A stretch of DNA of 45,767 bases from Caballeronia jiangsuensis. GTDB lineage: Bacteria; Pseudomonadota; Gammaproteobacteria; Burkholderiales; Burkholderiaceae. Both the position numbers and the translations under genes were made by a program. A model generated the notes under the pieces. That model saw only the letters and a list, made by a program, of their open reading frames with translations, searched no databases and was not told the DNA's origin. Location of the stretch: NCBI GenBank assembly GCA_000648925.1, contig JFHF01000055.1, positions 1-45,767 of the forward strand, in the 5' to 3' direction. Of this stretch, positions 32,945 through 41,953 are shown piece after piece. Positions within the stretch are counted from its first letter, which is position 1. Each line of letters starts with the position of its first letter.

Positions 32945-33721
32945 ATGCGGAAACAATGTGTCGATTTGAACTCGGATATGGGCGAAGGATTTGGCCCGTG
33001 GCTGATTGGGGACGGAGTCGATGAGGAAATTATGCCGCTCATCAGTTCCGCGAATATCGCAACTGGATTCCACGCGGGTGACCCTAACATCATGGCCAGA
33101 ACGGTTCAGATTGCGAAGGACACCGGCGCGCAGATTGGAGCGCACCCTGGTTTCAGAGACCTGGTTGGTTTTGGACGTCGCCACATTACCGAGACACCAC
33201 AAGCGTTGGTGCATGACATCGTTTACCAGCTCGGCGCGCTCCGTGAATTTGCACGAGTCTCGGGGGTCACGCTCCAGCACTTGAAGCCTCACGGCGCACT
33301 CTATATGCATGCGGCCGCCAGCGAACCCCTCTCTCGGCTACTGGTGGAGACCCTTCGAAAAAGCGCGCCGAACCTCCTCTTGTTCTGCATGCAGTCGTCT
33401 GTGACCTACAAGATTGCGGAAGAGTACGGGCAACCGGTGGTTCGGGAGTTTTATGCGGACCGTGAATACGACAGCAGCGGGTCAATAGTTTTTACGCGGC
33501 GCGTTCAGCGCCTCGACCCGCAGCGAGTTGCAGATAGAGTCATACGTGCCTGCGTCGATGGCAAGGTGAAAACCGTCGATGGAGCCGACATCGATATCGA
33601 CTTTGACTCGATTTGCATCCATAGCGATACGCCTGGGGCGCTCTCCCTTATCAAGGCCACACGCGAGGCACTCTTAGCGAACGAGATTCGAATCGAGGCG
33701 CCCGCATTGTTCGCTGACTAA
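32945..33721 (+). CDS. pxpA: 5-oxoprolinase subunit A-like protein (LamB/YcsF family)
   Basis: The 258-residue protein is the YcsF/LamB-type (PF03746) subunit. Family blocks are all visible: LNSDMGEGFGPW, ANIATGFHAGDPN, IGAHPGFRDLVGFGRR, LKPHGALY and a terminal ICIHSDTPGAL. PxpA opens the ring of an activated cyclic amide, 5-oxoproline in the characterised complexes. AGGGAGC precedes the ATG at 32945; an in-frame ATG at 32897 lacks an RBS. It heads a run of pxpA, BCCP, biotin carboxylase, pxpB, pxpC and permease. The biotin components suggest activation by carboxylation rather than direct phosphorylation. Confidence 0.92.
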   Translation: MRKQCVDLNSDMGEGFGPWLIGDGVDEEIMPLISSANIATGFHAGDPNIMARTVQIAKDTGAQIGAHPGFRDLVGFGRRHITETPQALVHDIVYQLGALREFARVSGVTLQHLKPHGALYMHAAASEPLSRLLVETLRKSAPNLLLFCMQSSVTYKIAEEYGQPVVREFYADREYDSSGSIVFTRRVQRLDPQRVADRVIRACVDGKVKTVDGADIDIDFDSICIHSDTPGALSLIKATREALLANEIRIEAPALFAD

Positions 33722-33743
33722 TTCCAACCGACGAGGAATCCAA

Positions 33744-33986
33744 ATGGCTATCCATGAAATTCTTAGCCCGCTACCTGGGACTTTCTATCGACGCCCTTCA
33801 CCGGACCAGGACTATTACGTTGAACGTGACTGCCGTGTGCAAACCGGTGCCGTTGTTGGCTTGGTCGAAGTGATGAAACAATTCACAGAGGTGGAGAGTG
33901 ATGTCGCCGGCAGAGTCATCGAGATTGCCGTTGAGGATGGAGAGCCAGTCGAAGCGGGACAAGTACTTATCCGCATTGAGGACTGA
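33744..33986 (+). CDS. Biotin carboxyl carrier protein (short)
   Basis: The 80-residue protein is one biotinyl domain without the Pro/Ala-rich N-terminal arm of AccB. The biotinylation site is EVMKQ, with Lys45 expected to be modified; Gln replaces the more common Met after Lys. The TGA is two bases before the next ATG. It should carry carboxybiotin between the biotin carboxylase and the PxpB/PxpC pair, as the BCCP domain of urea carboxylase does. Confidence 0.92.
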   Translation: MAIHEILSPLPGTFYRRPSPDQDYYVERDCRVQTGAVVGLVEVMKQFTEVESDVAGRVIEIAVEDGEPVEAGQVLIRIED

Positions 33987-33987
33987 A

Positions 33988-35451
33988 ATGAGTAGTCTAA
34001 GATCAAGCGACGCACCATACCGCCCGAGCAATATTTGGCGAGTCCTCGTAGCCAACAGAGGAGAAATCGCTGTACGAGTTATCCGAGCTGTCCAGGAACT
34101 GGGTATGGAGGCGATTGCGGTCTTCAGCGACGCCGATAAGGATAGCCTTGCGGTCAAGTTGGCCAACCATGCGGTACATATCGGGCCGTCGCATGCCGCC
34201 AAGAGCTATTTGATTACCGAACGTATTCTACAGGCGGCTCAAGACACCGGCTCCGACGCAATCCATCCCGGCTATGGGTTTCTTTCCGAGAACGCACGAT
34301 TCGCGCAGCAAGTAGAGGACGCCGGACTCGTGTTTATTGGACCTGCAGCGTCAGTGATATCAATGATGGGAGACAAGGCTCGGGCCAGGGAAACTGCGCA
34401 ACGCGCTGGCGTTCCTACAGTGCCTGGCAGCGACGGCGTCGTTCGTGACTTATCGGAAGCACGAGATGTGGCCGCACGAATCGGATTTCCAGTCATGATT
34501 AAGGCCGCCGCCGGCGGCGGAGGCCGCGGTATCCGGGTCGCCAACAACCCACAGGAACTTGACACCGAACTACCGAAGGCACAGCGCGAAGCGGAAGCGG
34601 CGTTCGGTGACGGTGGGGTGTATCTCGAAAGATTTATTGCAAGGGCAAGGCACATTGAAGTTCAGATTTTGGGCGACGGCCAAAGGGCGATTCACCTTTT
34701 CGAGCGCGAGTGTTCGTTGCAACGTCGTCGCCAGAAGATTATGGAGGAGGCACCCTCCCCTTCAATCACCTCGGAAGTGAGATACAAGTTGTGTGATTCG
34801 GCAGCGCGACTCGCGCAATCGGTGGGCTACCGAAGCGCGGGAACGCTTGAATATCTGTATGACGATGCACGAGAGGAGTTCTATTTCATCGAGATGAATA
34901 CGCGGATTCAGGTCGAGCATCCAGTCACAGAAGCAATCACTGGCATCGACCTTGTTCGTGAAACCATCCGTATCGCTGACGGAGAGCCCTTGCGCTTCAA
35001 ACAAGGGGACGTAGCAATGCGGGGATGTGCTATCGAATGTCGCATCAACGCCGAAGACCCCTTCCTCGATTTCCGCCCGAGCCCTGGTCGAATCGAGCAA
35101 CTCGTCTGGCCCACCGGGCCCGGTGTGCGAGTCGATAGTCACCTGTATGCCGGCTACCAGATTCCCCCGTTCTATGACTCACTGCTCGCAAAAGTCATCG
35201 TGCATGACGAAGACCGCCCTTCCGCAATCGAACGCGGGCTGCGCGCTTTGCATGAGTTGACTATCACGGGCGTGAAGACCACCACCCCTCTCCACCTCGC
35301 GCTTTTGCGGGACCCTGCCGTCCGTTTCGGTGACTTTCACACCAACTTCCTCGAGAAATGGGTATCCGATTGGAGCGCCGAAGCGTCGACCGCCGCGCCC
35401 CAGGAAGACGCCAAAAATGCGACTGCCCAGCCGGCCGAGGTAACAAAATGA
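33988..35451 (+). CDS. Biotin carboxylase (AccC-like)
   Basis: The 487-residue ATP-grasp enzyme carboxylates BCCP-biotin with ATP and bicarbonate. VLVANRGEIAVRVIRA opens the N-domain; KAAAGGGGRGIR is the nucleotide-binding Gly-rich loop; HIEVQILGD and EMNTRIQVEHPVTE carry active-site Glu and Arg residues. A C-terminal tail of about 35 residues (Ala/Glu/Lys-rich) extends past the usual end. The upstream in-frame ATG at 33898 overlaps the BCCP gene, so 33988 is the start. Its place among pxp genes points to a dedicated carboxylase, not housekeeping fatty-acid synthesis. Confidence 0.94.
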   Translation: MSSLRSSDAPYRPSNIWRVLVANRGEIAVRVIRAVQELGMEAIAVFSDADKDSLAVKLANHAVHIGPSHAAKSYLITERILQAAQDTGSDAIHPGYGFLSENARFAQQVEDAGLVFIGPAASVISMMGDKARARETAQRAGVPTVPGSDGVVRDLSEARDVAARIGFPVMIKAAAGGGGRGIRVANNPQELDTELPKAQREAEAAFGDGGVYLERFIARARHIEVQILGDGQRAIHLFERECSLQRRRQKIMEEAPSPSITSEVRYKLCDSAARLAQSVGYRSAGTLEYLYDDAREEFYFIEMNTRIQVEHPVTEAITGIDLVRETIRIADGEPLRFKQGDVAMRGCAIECRINAEDPFLDFRPSPGRIEQLVWPTGPGVRVDSHLYAGYQIPPFYDSLLAKVIVHDEDRPSAIERGLRALHELTITGVKTTTPLHLALLRDPAVRFGDFHTNFLEKWVSDWSAEASTAAPQEDAKNATAQPAEVTK

Positions 35452-36323
35452 CCTTTCGGTACACCTTTGGCGGAGATGAGTTCGTCTTCGTCGAGATTAG
35501 CGAAGAGATGTCCCTGGAAGCCTTCTTCAAGGGCGCATCAATTACTCGTGAACTGAAAAGCCGCGATGTGCGGGGCATTACTGAAATTTGCCCGGCGAAC
35601 GCGTCTTACCAGGTGCGGTTCAATCCCGACATCATTGAGCCGAGCGCTGTCGTCAATCTCCTGCAGGAACTCGAAGCCAGTCTTTCTAACGCCGCGCTCA
35701 CGATCGATACCCGAGTAATCGAAGTTCCGGTCTACTACAACGACCCGTGGACGCACGAAACCCTGATGAGGTTCCGTGAGCGCCATCAGGACCCTAAGTC
35801 CACCGACCTGGAATATGCAGCTCGCATCAACGGAAAGAAGGACGTAGACGATTTCATCGCGGCACACTCCACTTCTCCCTGGTTTGTCTCCATGGTTGGA
35901 TTTGTCGCGGGGCTGCCATTTATGTTCCAGATGGTCGAACGGAGCAAGCAGCTTGAAGTCCCGAAGTATCTGAGCCCCAGAACCGACACTCCCAAGCTCA
36001 CAGTGGCGCACGGCGGATGTTTCACAGCTATCTACTCCGTCCGAGGCGCAGGCGGTTATCAAATGTTCGGCCTCACTCCTGCGCCAATATTCGACCCGGC
36101 TCAACGGCTCGCTTATCTGAAGGAATTCATGGTGTTTTTTCGACCCGGAGACATAGTTAAATTTAACCCTATCGACCGGGCTGCCTATGACAAAACAATC
36201 GCGGAGGTCGAAAGCGGCACCTTCTCGTTGAGAATTCGCCCGACCACCTTTGTTCTAGAGGACTTCCTGCGCGACCCTGATGCGTATAACCGCTCGCTAG
36301 TCGAGGAATTTTATGCAGACTAA
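35448..36323 (+). CDS. pxpB: 5-oxoprolinase subunit B / carboxyltransferase domain protein (KipI-like)
   Basis: The 291-residue protein overlaps the biotin carboxylase stop (ATGA). It belongs to the AHS1/KipI family: VPVYYNDPWTHETLMRF, the GFVAGLPFMFQM segment and HGGCFTAIYSVRGAGGYQMF followed by LTPAPIFD, where canonical KipI has GSV and GGW. It forms, with PxpC, the same fold pair that makes the carboxyltransferase half of urea carboxylase. The first 80 residues match the usual N-terminal strand-helix domain. The next gene overlaps it by 11 bp. Confidence 0.9.
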   Translation: MTFRYTFGGDEFVFVEISEEMSLEAFFKGASITRELKSRDVRGITEICPANASYQVRFNPDIIEPSAVVNLLQELEASLSNAALTIDTRVIEVPVYYNDPWTHETLMRFRERHQDPKSTDLEYAARINGKKDVDDFIAAHSTSPWFVSMVGFVAGLPFMFQMVERSKQLEVPKYLSPRTDTPKLTVAHGGCFTAIYSVRGAGGYQMFGLTPAPIFDPAQRLAYLKEFMVFFRPGDIVKFNPIDRAAYDKTIAEVESGTFSLRIRPTTFVLEDFLRDPDAYNRSLVEEFYAD

Positions 36324-37305
36324 ACAATCCGTCGACATTGAGGTACAAAAGCCCGGCTTGGCGACGTCAATTCAGGATATCGGTCGGCAAGGCTTCTACC
36401 ACGTCGGCATCCCTCCTTCTGGGTCTTTGGACCAGCTTGCTTCACAAGCTGCCAACCTGCTCGTTGGAAACTCCGTCGACGCTGCCGTGCTGGAGTGCAC
36501 GCTCCTCGGGCCACAGTTGCTCTTCCACACTTCAGCAATAGTGGCCATAACAGGCGCTGAAATGATGCCTAAAGTGGATGGCGTCGCCCAACGGTTAAAC
36601 GCAGCGCTCCGGATAAGCGCTGGCAGCGTGCCTTCGTTCGACTACGTGAAGAGCGGGGCACGGTCGTACTTGGCGGTGTCTGGTGGATTCGACGTTCCGC
36701 CTGTCCTTGGCAGCCGTTCGACCTACACGCTTGGCTCTATCGGCGGTCTGAATGGACGTCGATTACAGAAGGCCGATACCCTGCGAGTTGGCCCGACTTC
36801 TGGCCGGGGCAAGGAAGGTGTTCAACTGCCGACTGAATTTGTGCGCGAGCATCGGCCTGACAATCGGCTGCGTGTTCTCACGGGCCTGTACCACCATCGC
36901 CTCACCAGCGGCTCTGCGAAGTCCTTCTTTGAAGACACATGGTCGGTCTCGGCTGAGGCGGACCGCACGGGGTACCGATTCAAAGGTGGCAGGCCGCTCG
37001 CATTCAAGCCACGCAAACAGCCCTTTGGCGCAGGTGCAGACCCGTCCAACATTGTCGACGCATGCTATCCCATCGGCTCGATTCAAATTCCGGCCGGAAA
37101 GGAACCAATCGCTCTTCATCGAGATGCGGTATCCGGAGGAGGATACGCAACCATCGGAACCATCATAACCGCTGACATGGACTTGATTGGTCAGATGCAG
37201 CCCAACTACAAGACGACCTTCGTCGCAGTCAACATGCTCGAAGCGCTGGAGGCTCGAAAGCAATACTCCGAGCGACTCGCAAAGCTTAGAGCCTGTTTCT
37301 CTTAA
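36313..37305 (+). CDS. pxpC: 5-oxoprolinase subunit C / carboxyltransferase domain protein (KipA-like)
   Basis: The 330-residue AHS2/KipA-type protein begins VDIEVQKPGLATSIQDIGRQ, then FYHVGIPPSGSLDQLASQAA and NLLVGNSVDAAVLECTLLGP, all family hallmarks. Later blocks are SYLAVSGGFDVPPVLGSRST and YATIGTIITADMDLIGQM. It is the partner of PxpB; together they correspond to the C-terminal transferase domains of urea carboxylase. Its start lies inside pxpB. With the LamB protein, BCCP and biotin carboxylase it completes a five-polypeptide enzyme. Confidence 0.92.
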   Translation: MQTKQSVDIEVQKPGLATSIQDIGRQGFYHVGIPPSGSLDQLASQAANLLVGNSVDAAVLECTLLGPQLLFHTSAIVAITGAEMMPKVDGVAQRLNAALRISAGSVPSFDYVKSGARSYLAVSGGFDVPPVLGSRSTYTLGSIGGLNGRRLQKADTLRVGPTSGRGKEGVQLPTEFVREHRPDNRLRVLTGLYHHRLTSGSAKSFFEDTWSVSAEADRTGYRFKGGRPLAFKPRKQPFGAGADPSNIVDACYPIGSIQIPAGKEPIALHRDAVSGGGYATIGTIITADMDLIGQMQPNYKTTFVAVNMLEALEARKQYSERLAKLRACFS

Positions 37306-37361
37306 GTGGCCGCAACCTCTCTTTAAGAAACGATATCAGACCCGTTTTCAGGAACAATGTT

Positions 37362-38753
37362 ATGTCGAACTTGACCCAAGAGCAGGGGAATACGGAATTC
37401 GATTCCTCGACCTCTGCTATTTCAGAAAGCGCCCGTATGCCAGCGCTATCTCTAACCATGGCGTGGTGGGCTGTGTGCAGCGCTGTCTTTTACATCGTGG
37501 TCGGGGCCACGCTTGCGCTTACCTATGGCACTCGCAACGCGCTTGTTGGGATGGCAATATCTGTTGTCTCATACGGCATTGTCAATAGCATCATGAGTCG
37601 ATACTCCATTCGCACGGGGTTATCGGTCGCGCTGTTCTCCCGCGTGCTTTTCGGCAGCGCCGGGGCGGCGCTTGCGACCTTAATCTTCTTCGCCACTGCG
37701 ATGTATTACGCGGTCTTCGAAGGTTCCATCATTGCTGTCGCGGCAAATCACCTGTTCCCTTCCCTCGCATATAAATGGGCCGCCCTGATTGTGGTGTGCT
37801 ACAGCGTCCCTTTGGTCTTCGGTAGCGTTCAACATTGGTTAGACAAATTCAACGGAGTGTTGCTTCCATTTTATCTTTTCGGCCTCGTTGCTGCCGTCGT
37901 TCTCACCACTTACGAACACGGATATAACGCGGCCTGGCTAGACTTCGGCAGCTCGAGCGAAGTATCTGTGAGCGGCGGCTGGAACTGCTTTGTCTACTAT
38001 ATGGGCGTTTGGGTGTTGATGATGTACACGTTCGACTACGCTAGGTTCGGGAAGAATCGTGATTCAAAGTATCACGGTCGCTATAACTTCGGCATGCCAT
38101 TCTACGTTCTGACCTTCCTCGTTAATGGTGCGGTCGGAATCTACTTGGTCGCAACCATTCCCGGCCTAGGAACGCTGACGGAGGTTTCGGTAGTTTTTGC
38201 GCTGTTGAAGCTCATGGGCATATGGGGTCTTCTGTTCGTCTGGGTCACACAGTCGCGAATCAATACCGCAAATTACTATCTCGCGACCATCAACATGCAG
38301 GCCTTCTTTCAAAAGCTCTTCAAGCTTAATGCGCCGAAGTTTGTCTGGGCGCTTGTGGTCGGCACCTTCGTTTATGCAATGATGATGGCAGATGTATTTT
38401 CAAAACTTCTTCAAGCACTTGCATTCCAAGGCATTTTCGTAGTCGCATGGGTCGGTGTTGCCTTGGCGCACATTTTCTCCGACCGGTATGCACGCCTCGT
38501 TGGCCCTGAGATCGAGGTACGAGATGGCCATGTTCCGACCTTCAACCCGGGCGGTCTAATCGCATGGTTTCTGGGTGCGTTTGTAGGCCTTGTGCTGAAC
38601 AGCGCTAGCGGAGTTGCCTCGTCGTTTTCTGCGCCAGCAACTTTCTTGATTTCATTGCTGACCTACGCCCTTCTCATGCGTCGGGCAAGGCGAGAGTGGT
38701 TCGTGATCGTTTCGGGCGCTGAGTCCTCTCGCACGGTAGTCGGTGCAGAGTAA
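37362..38753 (+). CDS. NCS1-family permease (cytosine/purine/hydantoin-type)
   Basis: The 463-residue inner-membrane transporter has twelve hydrophobic segments. The order MAWWAVCSAVFYIVVGATLA, GTRNALVGMAISVVSYGIVN, FSRVLFGSAGAAL and the helix-6 region FDYARFGKNRDSKYHG is typical of NCS1 permeases of nucleobases, hydantoins and related cyclic amides. It follows pxpC by 56 bp in the same direction and probably brings in the substrate of the Pxp-type enzyme. That supports a ring-amide substrate; which one is unknown. Confidence 0.9.
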   Translation: MSNLTQEQGNTEFDSSTSAISESARMPALSLTMAWWAVCSAVFYIVVGATLALTYGTRNALVGMAISVVSYGIVNSIMSRYSIRTGLSVALFSRVLFGSAGAALATLIFFATAMYYAVFEGSIIAVAANHLFPSLAYKWAALIVVCYSVPLVFGSVQHWLDKFNGVLLPFYLFGLVAAVVLTTYEHGYNAAWLDFGSSSEVSVSGGWNCFVYYMGVWVLMMYTFDYARFGKNRDSKYHGRYNFGMPFYVLTFLVNGAVGIYLVATIPGLGTLTEVSVVFALLKLMGIWGLLFVWVTQSRINTANYYLATINMQAFFQKLFKLNAPKFVWALVVGTFVYAMMMADVFSKLLQALAFQGIFVVAWVGVALAHIFSDRYARLVGPEIEVRDGHVPTFNPGGLIAWFLGAFVGLVLNSASGVASSFSAPATFLISLLTYALLMRRARREWFVIVSGAESSRTVVGAE

Positions 38754-38888
38754 CTCAGACGGAGACGGGGCTCCGAATCAGCGTTAGGAGCCAGCCCAGT
38801 CTCATTGAATTGCTCCTCTCAGCGGTCGTTCGGTCGTTCTGTTGTCGTTTAGAACGCAGTTCGGCCGCTCACTTCACGGCGGCATCCC

Positions 38889-39419
38889 TTGGCATCCGTT
38901 CCTCACGAAAAGCGGCAGTCCCACCTCGTGACGAGAAGTCTGCGCGCCGTCTGGCATCCCTGTACGCAGCTGAAGCACCACGAACGTCTTCCCCTCATAC
39001 CTGTGGTACGGGGAAGCGGCGCGTGGCTTTACGATGCGCAAGGACGACGGCACCTGGACGCTATTAGTTCGTGGTCGGTTAACCTCTTTGGCTACGCAAC
39101 CCCGTTTATCAATCGAGCACTAAAGGCACAGATTGATACGGTGGAACATGCGATGTTAGCCGGTTGCGCTCACGAGCCTGCAATCGAGCTTGCTGAGCGT
39201 CTATCCATGCTGACCGGCAATACCCTTGGTCACTCGTTCTACGCATCGGACGGCGCATCCGTGGTCGAAATCGCCCTCAAAATGAGCATCCACACGTGGC
39301 GTAAAACAGTGCCTGTTGGATCCGCACGTTTATGTATTTCATTGTCAGCGGCTCATTCGTTCGACGACCTTGACCGCCTCCAAATGGCGTTCGATTCATA
39401 CTCTAGGTTTTCTGCATGA
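38889..39419 (+). pseudogene. bioA'-'bioF in-frame deletion fusion
   Basis: The 176-residue frame starts like BioA (DAPA aminotransferase): SLRAVWHPCTQLKHHERLPL, GAWLYDAQGRRHLDAISSW, HAMLAGCAHEPAIELAERL, FYASDGASVVEIALKMSIHT up to WR (residue 138). It then jumps to VPVGSARLCISLSAAHSFDD, which matches the C-terminal end of BioF (compare [21 protein letters not shown] in E. coli). The PLP-binding Lys regions of both enzymes are gone, so neither activity is possible. The deletion removed about two thirds of bioA and most of bioF but kept the frame and the 4-base overlap with bioD. Confidence 0.8.
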
Positions 39420-39855
39420 GCACGCATTCGTACTTCGTTACGGGCACTGACACTGAGATTGGAAAGACCTTCGTATCGTGCGCACTCCTCCACCGATTGG
39501 TCCGAGCCGGACTGAGTGCGGCGGCCATTAAGACGGTCGCTGCCGGGGCGATATCAGTGGATGGTGTGTGGCACAACGAGGACGTCGACCGGCTCAATGT
39601 GGCGTCTAGCACCTCGCTGCCGCAAGAGATTCGTGCGCCTTACCTGCTGAAAACACCAGCCGCCCCAAGCATTGTTTCTAAGCAAGAAGGCATCAAATTT
39701 GATCTCACTCAAATCGATACTTGCCACCAGCTTTTGATGCTCCACTACTTGGCTCAATTCCGTACCTCATTCCACCTTATTCGGACACTACAGCAGACCA
39801 ACTAGCAATAGTTCCGTTGCTGGAGTCCACGCACGAATGTATACCCGTGACCTAA
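39416..39855 (+). pseudogene. bioD: Dethiobiotin synthetase gene with internal deletion
   Basis: The first 113 codons are BioD: the P-loop GTDTEIGKTFVS, AAIKTVAAGA (canonical KPVAAGA) and RAPYLLKTPAAPS. After CHQLLMLHY the central part with the VEGVGG motif is absent. Sequence from about 39760, in another frame, gives IPYLIPPYSDTTADQLAIVP, which looks like the BioD C-terminus, ending with TAA at 39853. So an out-of-frame deletion of roughly 90 codons has broken the gene; the frame it starts in stops at 39805. Confidence 0.75.
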
Positions 39856-39877
39856 TTCTCAAGAAACGGAAAGACAA

Positions 39878-40870
39878 ATGACTTTCACCGATACACTCAC
39901 CGAAACGTCGTCTCTCGATACCTGTCCGACAGGAAAGACATGGCAAATTGCCGATATCTTCGAGCTGTACGAACTTCCCTTCAATGACTTGCTTTTTCTC
40001 GCCCAGCAGGTCCATCGCGCTCATTTTAGCGCAAACAAAATCCAACTCTCCACCCTGCTTTCCATAAAAACCGGCGGCTGCGAGGAAGATTGCGCCTACT
40101 GTCCTCAGTCGGTTCATCACAAAACCGGTTTGACTGCTGAGAAACTAATGCCCGTAGAGGAAGTGCTTCAGGCGGCCCGAGTGGCAAAAGAAAATGGCGC
40201 GACACGCTTTTGCATGGGCGCGGCGTGGCGAAGCCTCAAAGACCGCCATCTCGAAGCTATCAAACAGATGATTCGTGGGGTGAAGGATTTAGGGTTGGAA
40301 ACATGCGTGACCCTCGGAATGTTGGAGAAGCACCAAGTTGAGGTATTACGGGAAGCCGGTCTCGACTACTACAATCATAATCTCGACACGTCGCCCGAAT
40401 TTTATCGGCAAATCATTTCGACGCGGACCTACCAAGACCGCATCGATACGCTCAAGCGCGTGCGCGATGCCGGCATTCATGTTTGCTGTGGTGGTATTGT
40501 CGGTATGGGGGAGTCGCGTCGCGAACGTGCGGGGCTCATTGCGCAACTCGCAAACATGAACCCGTACCCGGAGTCGGTACCAGTCAACAACCTCGTTCAG
40601 GTACCCGGTACTCCACTCGCTGGCGTGGAAGCATTAGACCCATTCGAGTTTGTAAGAACAATCGCAGTCGCGAGAATTACTATGCCTCAAGCGATGGTAA
40701 GGTTGTCCGCAGGACGAGAACAGATGAACGAAGCTTTGCAAGCGCTTTGCTTCTTAGCGGGGGCAAATTCTATTTTTTATGGTGACCGATTACTGACCAC
40801 AGGCAACCCGGTCCGGGACGCAGACAAAGAGCTTTTCGACCGACTTGGCATTGAGTCTCTCAGCATCTGA
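39878..40870 (+). CDS. bioB: Biotin synthase (radical SAM)
   Basis: The 330-residue enzyme inserts sulfur into dethiobiotin. The radical-SAM cluster motif is GGCEEDCAYCPQS. CMGAAWRSLKDR, the YYNHNLDTSPEFY segment, DRIDTLKRVRDAGIHVCCGG and the late MPQAMVRLSAGRE with the Arg of the auxiliary 2Fe-2S site are all present, so it looks intact at full length. A purine-rich GGAAAG lies before the ATG. It is the only undamaged gene of the local biotin set. Its survival beside a biotin-dependent enzyme suggests selection for cofactor supply. Confidence 0.95.
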   Translation: MTFTDTLTETSSLDTCPTGKTWQIADIFELYELPFNDLLFLAQQVHRAHFSANKIQLSTLLSIKTGGCEEDCAYCPQSVHHKTGLTAEKLMPVEEVLQAARVAKENGATRFCMGAAWRSLKDRHLEAIKQMIRGVKDLGLETCVTLGMLEKHQVEVLREAGLDYYNHNLDTSPEFYRQIISTRTYQDRIDTLKRVRDAGIHVCCGGIVGMGESRRERAGLIAQLANMNPYPESVPVNNLVQVPGTPLAGVEALDPFEFVRTIAVARITMPQAMVRLSAGREQMNEALQALCFLAGANSIFYGDRLLTTGNPVRDADKELFDRLGIESLSI

Positions 40871-41363
40871 TTCGACCGATTGTTGTGAAACTGATACCTG
40901 ATGCAGAATCGAGGACCTTCGGCTGAGTAACAGGTTGGGCACGCCAACACATGCTTCTCAAGAGGAATGGCGCATATAGCCAGAGCGCTGCCCGGGGGCT
41001 AGCGATTCGGCGCTACCGCAGCGCTCTGAATGCGGCGGGAAACCCAGCTGACAATTCGAGCAGAGAGTCGAGATTTTGAACTGCGAGTGAAACGTCGACA
41101 AATTCTGCGAGAGTCTTGTCGCGCCCGATGTCAGACTACCCATCTGCGTCGAGACAAAATCGGTCATATTCAGTTGCCGCCTGGAAACGAAGCACTATTG
41201 GTCGCGCTGTTCTGCACGAAGCCATTCGACACGTCTTGAACTGCCTGCCCCTCACTCTGGACTCGCGTTTGCGGCTGAGGATTCGAATTGATCTTTATGT
41301 CGACAAGATTTTCGGGCGTCGCGCTCGTCGCCGGATCCTTTATTTTTGCAAGGGTCTTGAGAA
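40871..41363. other. Intergenic, no gene recognised
   Basis: These 493 bases between bioB and the IS6 remnant hold short frames without recognisable content. The last 50 bases may be degenerate N-terminal IS6 transposase sequence (RRILYFCKGLEK before MMAERG). Confidence 0.35.
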
Positions 41364-41937
41364 ATGATGGCCGAGCGGGGTATCGATGCGGATCATTCGA
41401 GTGTGCACCGGTGGGTCGTCAAGCTGCTGCCGGTGTTTGAAGGCATTCCGCAAACGCAAATGGCCTGTCGGCAAGAGCTGGCGCGTCGATGAGACCTACG
41501 TCAAGGTCAAAGGCCAATGGAAATACTTGTACCGTGCCGTCGACGAGGCGGGAAACACGGTGGATTTCCTGCTGCGCGCCCATCGTGATAAGGCCGCTGC
41601 TCGCCGCTATTTCGAGAAGGCGATTGAACAGAACGGCGAGCCCGAGACCATTACCGTGGACAAGAGCGGCGCAAATCTGGCTGGACGTGAAGCGCTCAAT
41701 GCCGAGCGTTCAACGCCGATCAAAGTCCGGCAAAACAAATACCTGAACAACGTCGTCGAGCAGGATCACCGCGCCATCAAACGCATCACAAGACCGATGA
41801 TGGGGTTCAACGACTTCCGCTGTGCGCGCATCATCCTGTCTAGCATAGAGATCGCGCACATGATCCGCAAGGGGCAGATGTGTGACGATGCCGTCGCCTC
41901 GACTGCGGCCGAACAATTCTACTCTCTCGTGATGTAA
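41364..41937 (+). pseudogene. IS6-family transposase, truncated and frameshifted
   Basis: The frame MMAERGIDADHSSVHRWVVK shifts by one base near 41436 and continues AFRKRKWPVGKSWRVDETYV, then KVKGQWKYLYRAVDEAG (first catalytic Asp in RVDETY), VDKSGAN (second Asp) and NNVVEQDHRAIKR (catalytic Glu). The C-terminus is complete, with a TAA at 41935-41937. The N-terminal HTH is missing or highly degenerate, so it is dead in this form. Confidence 0.85.
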
Positions 41938-41953
41938 GCAATCCTCTTTTATA

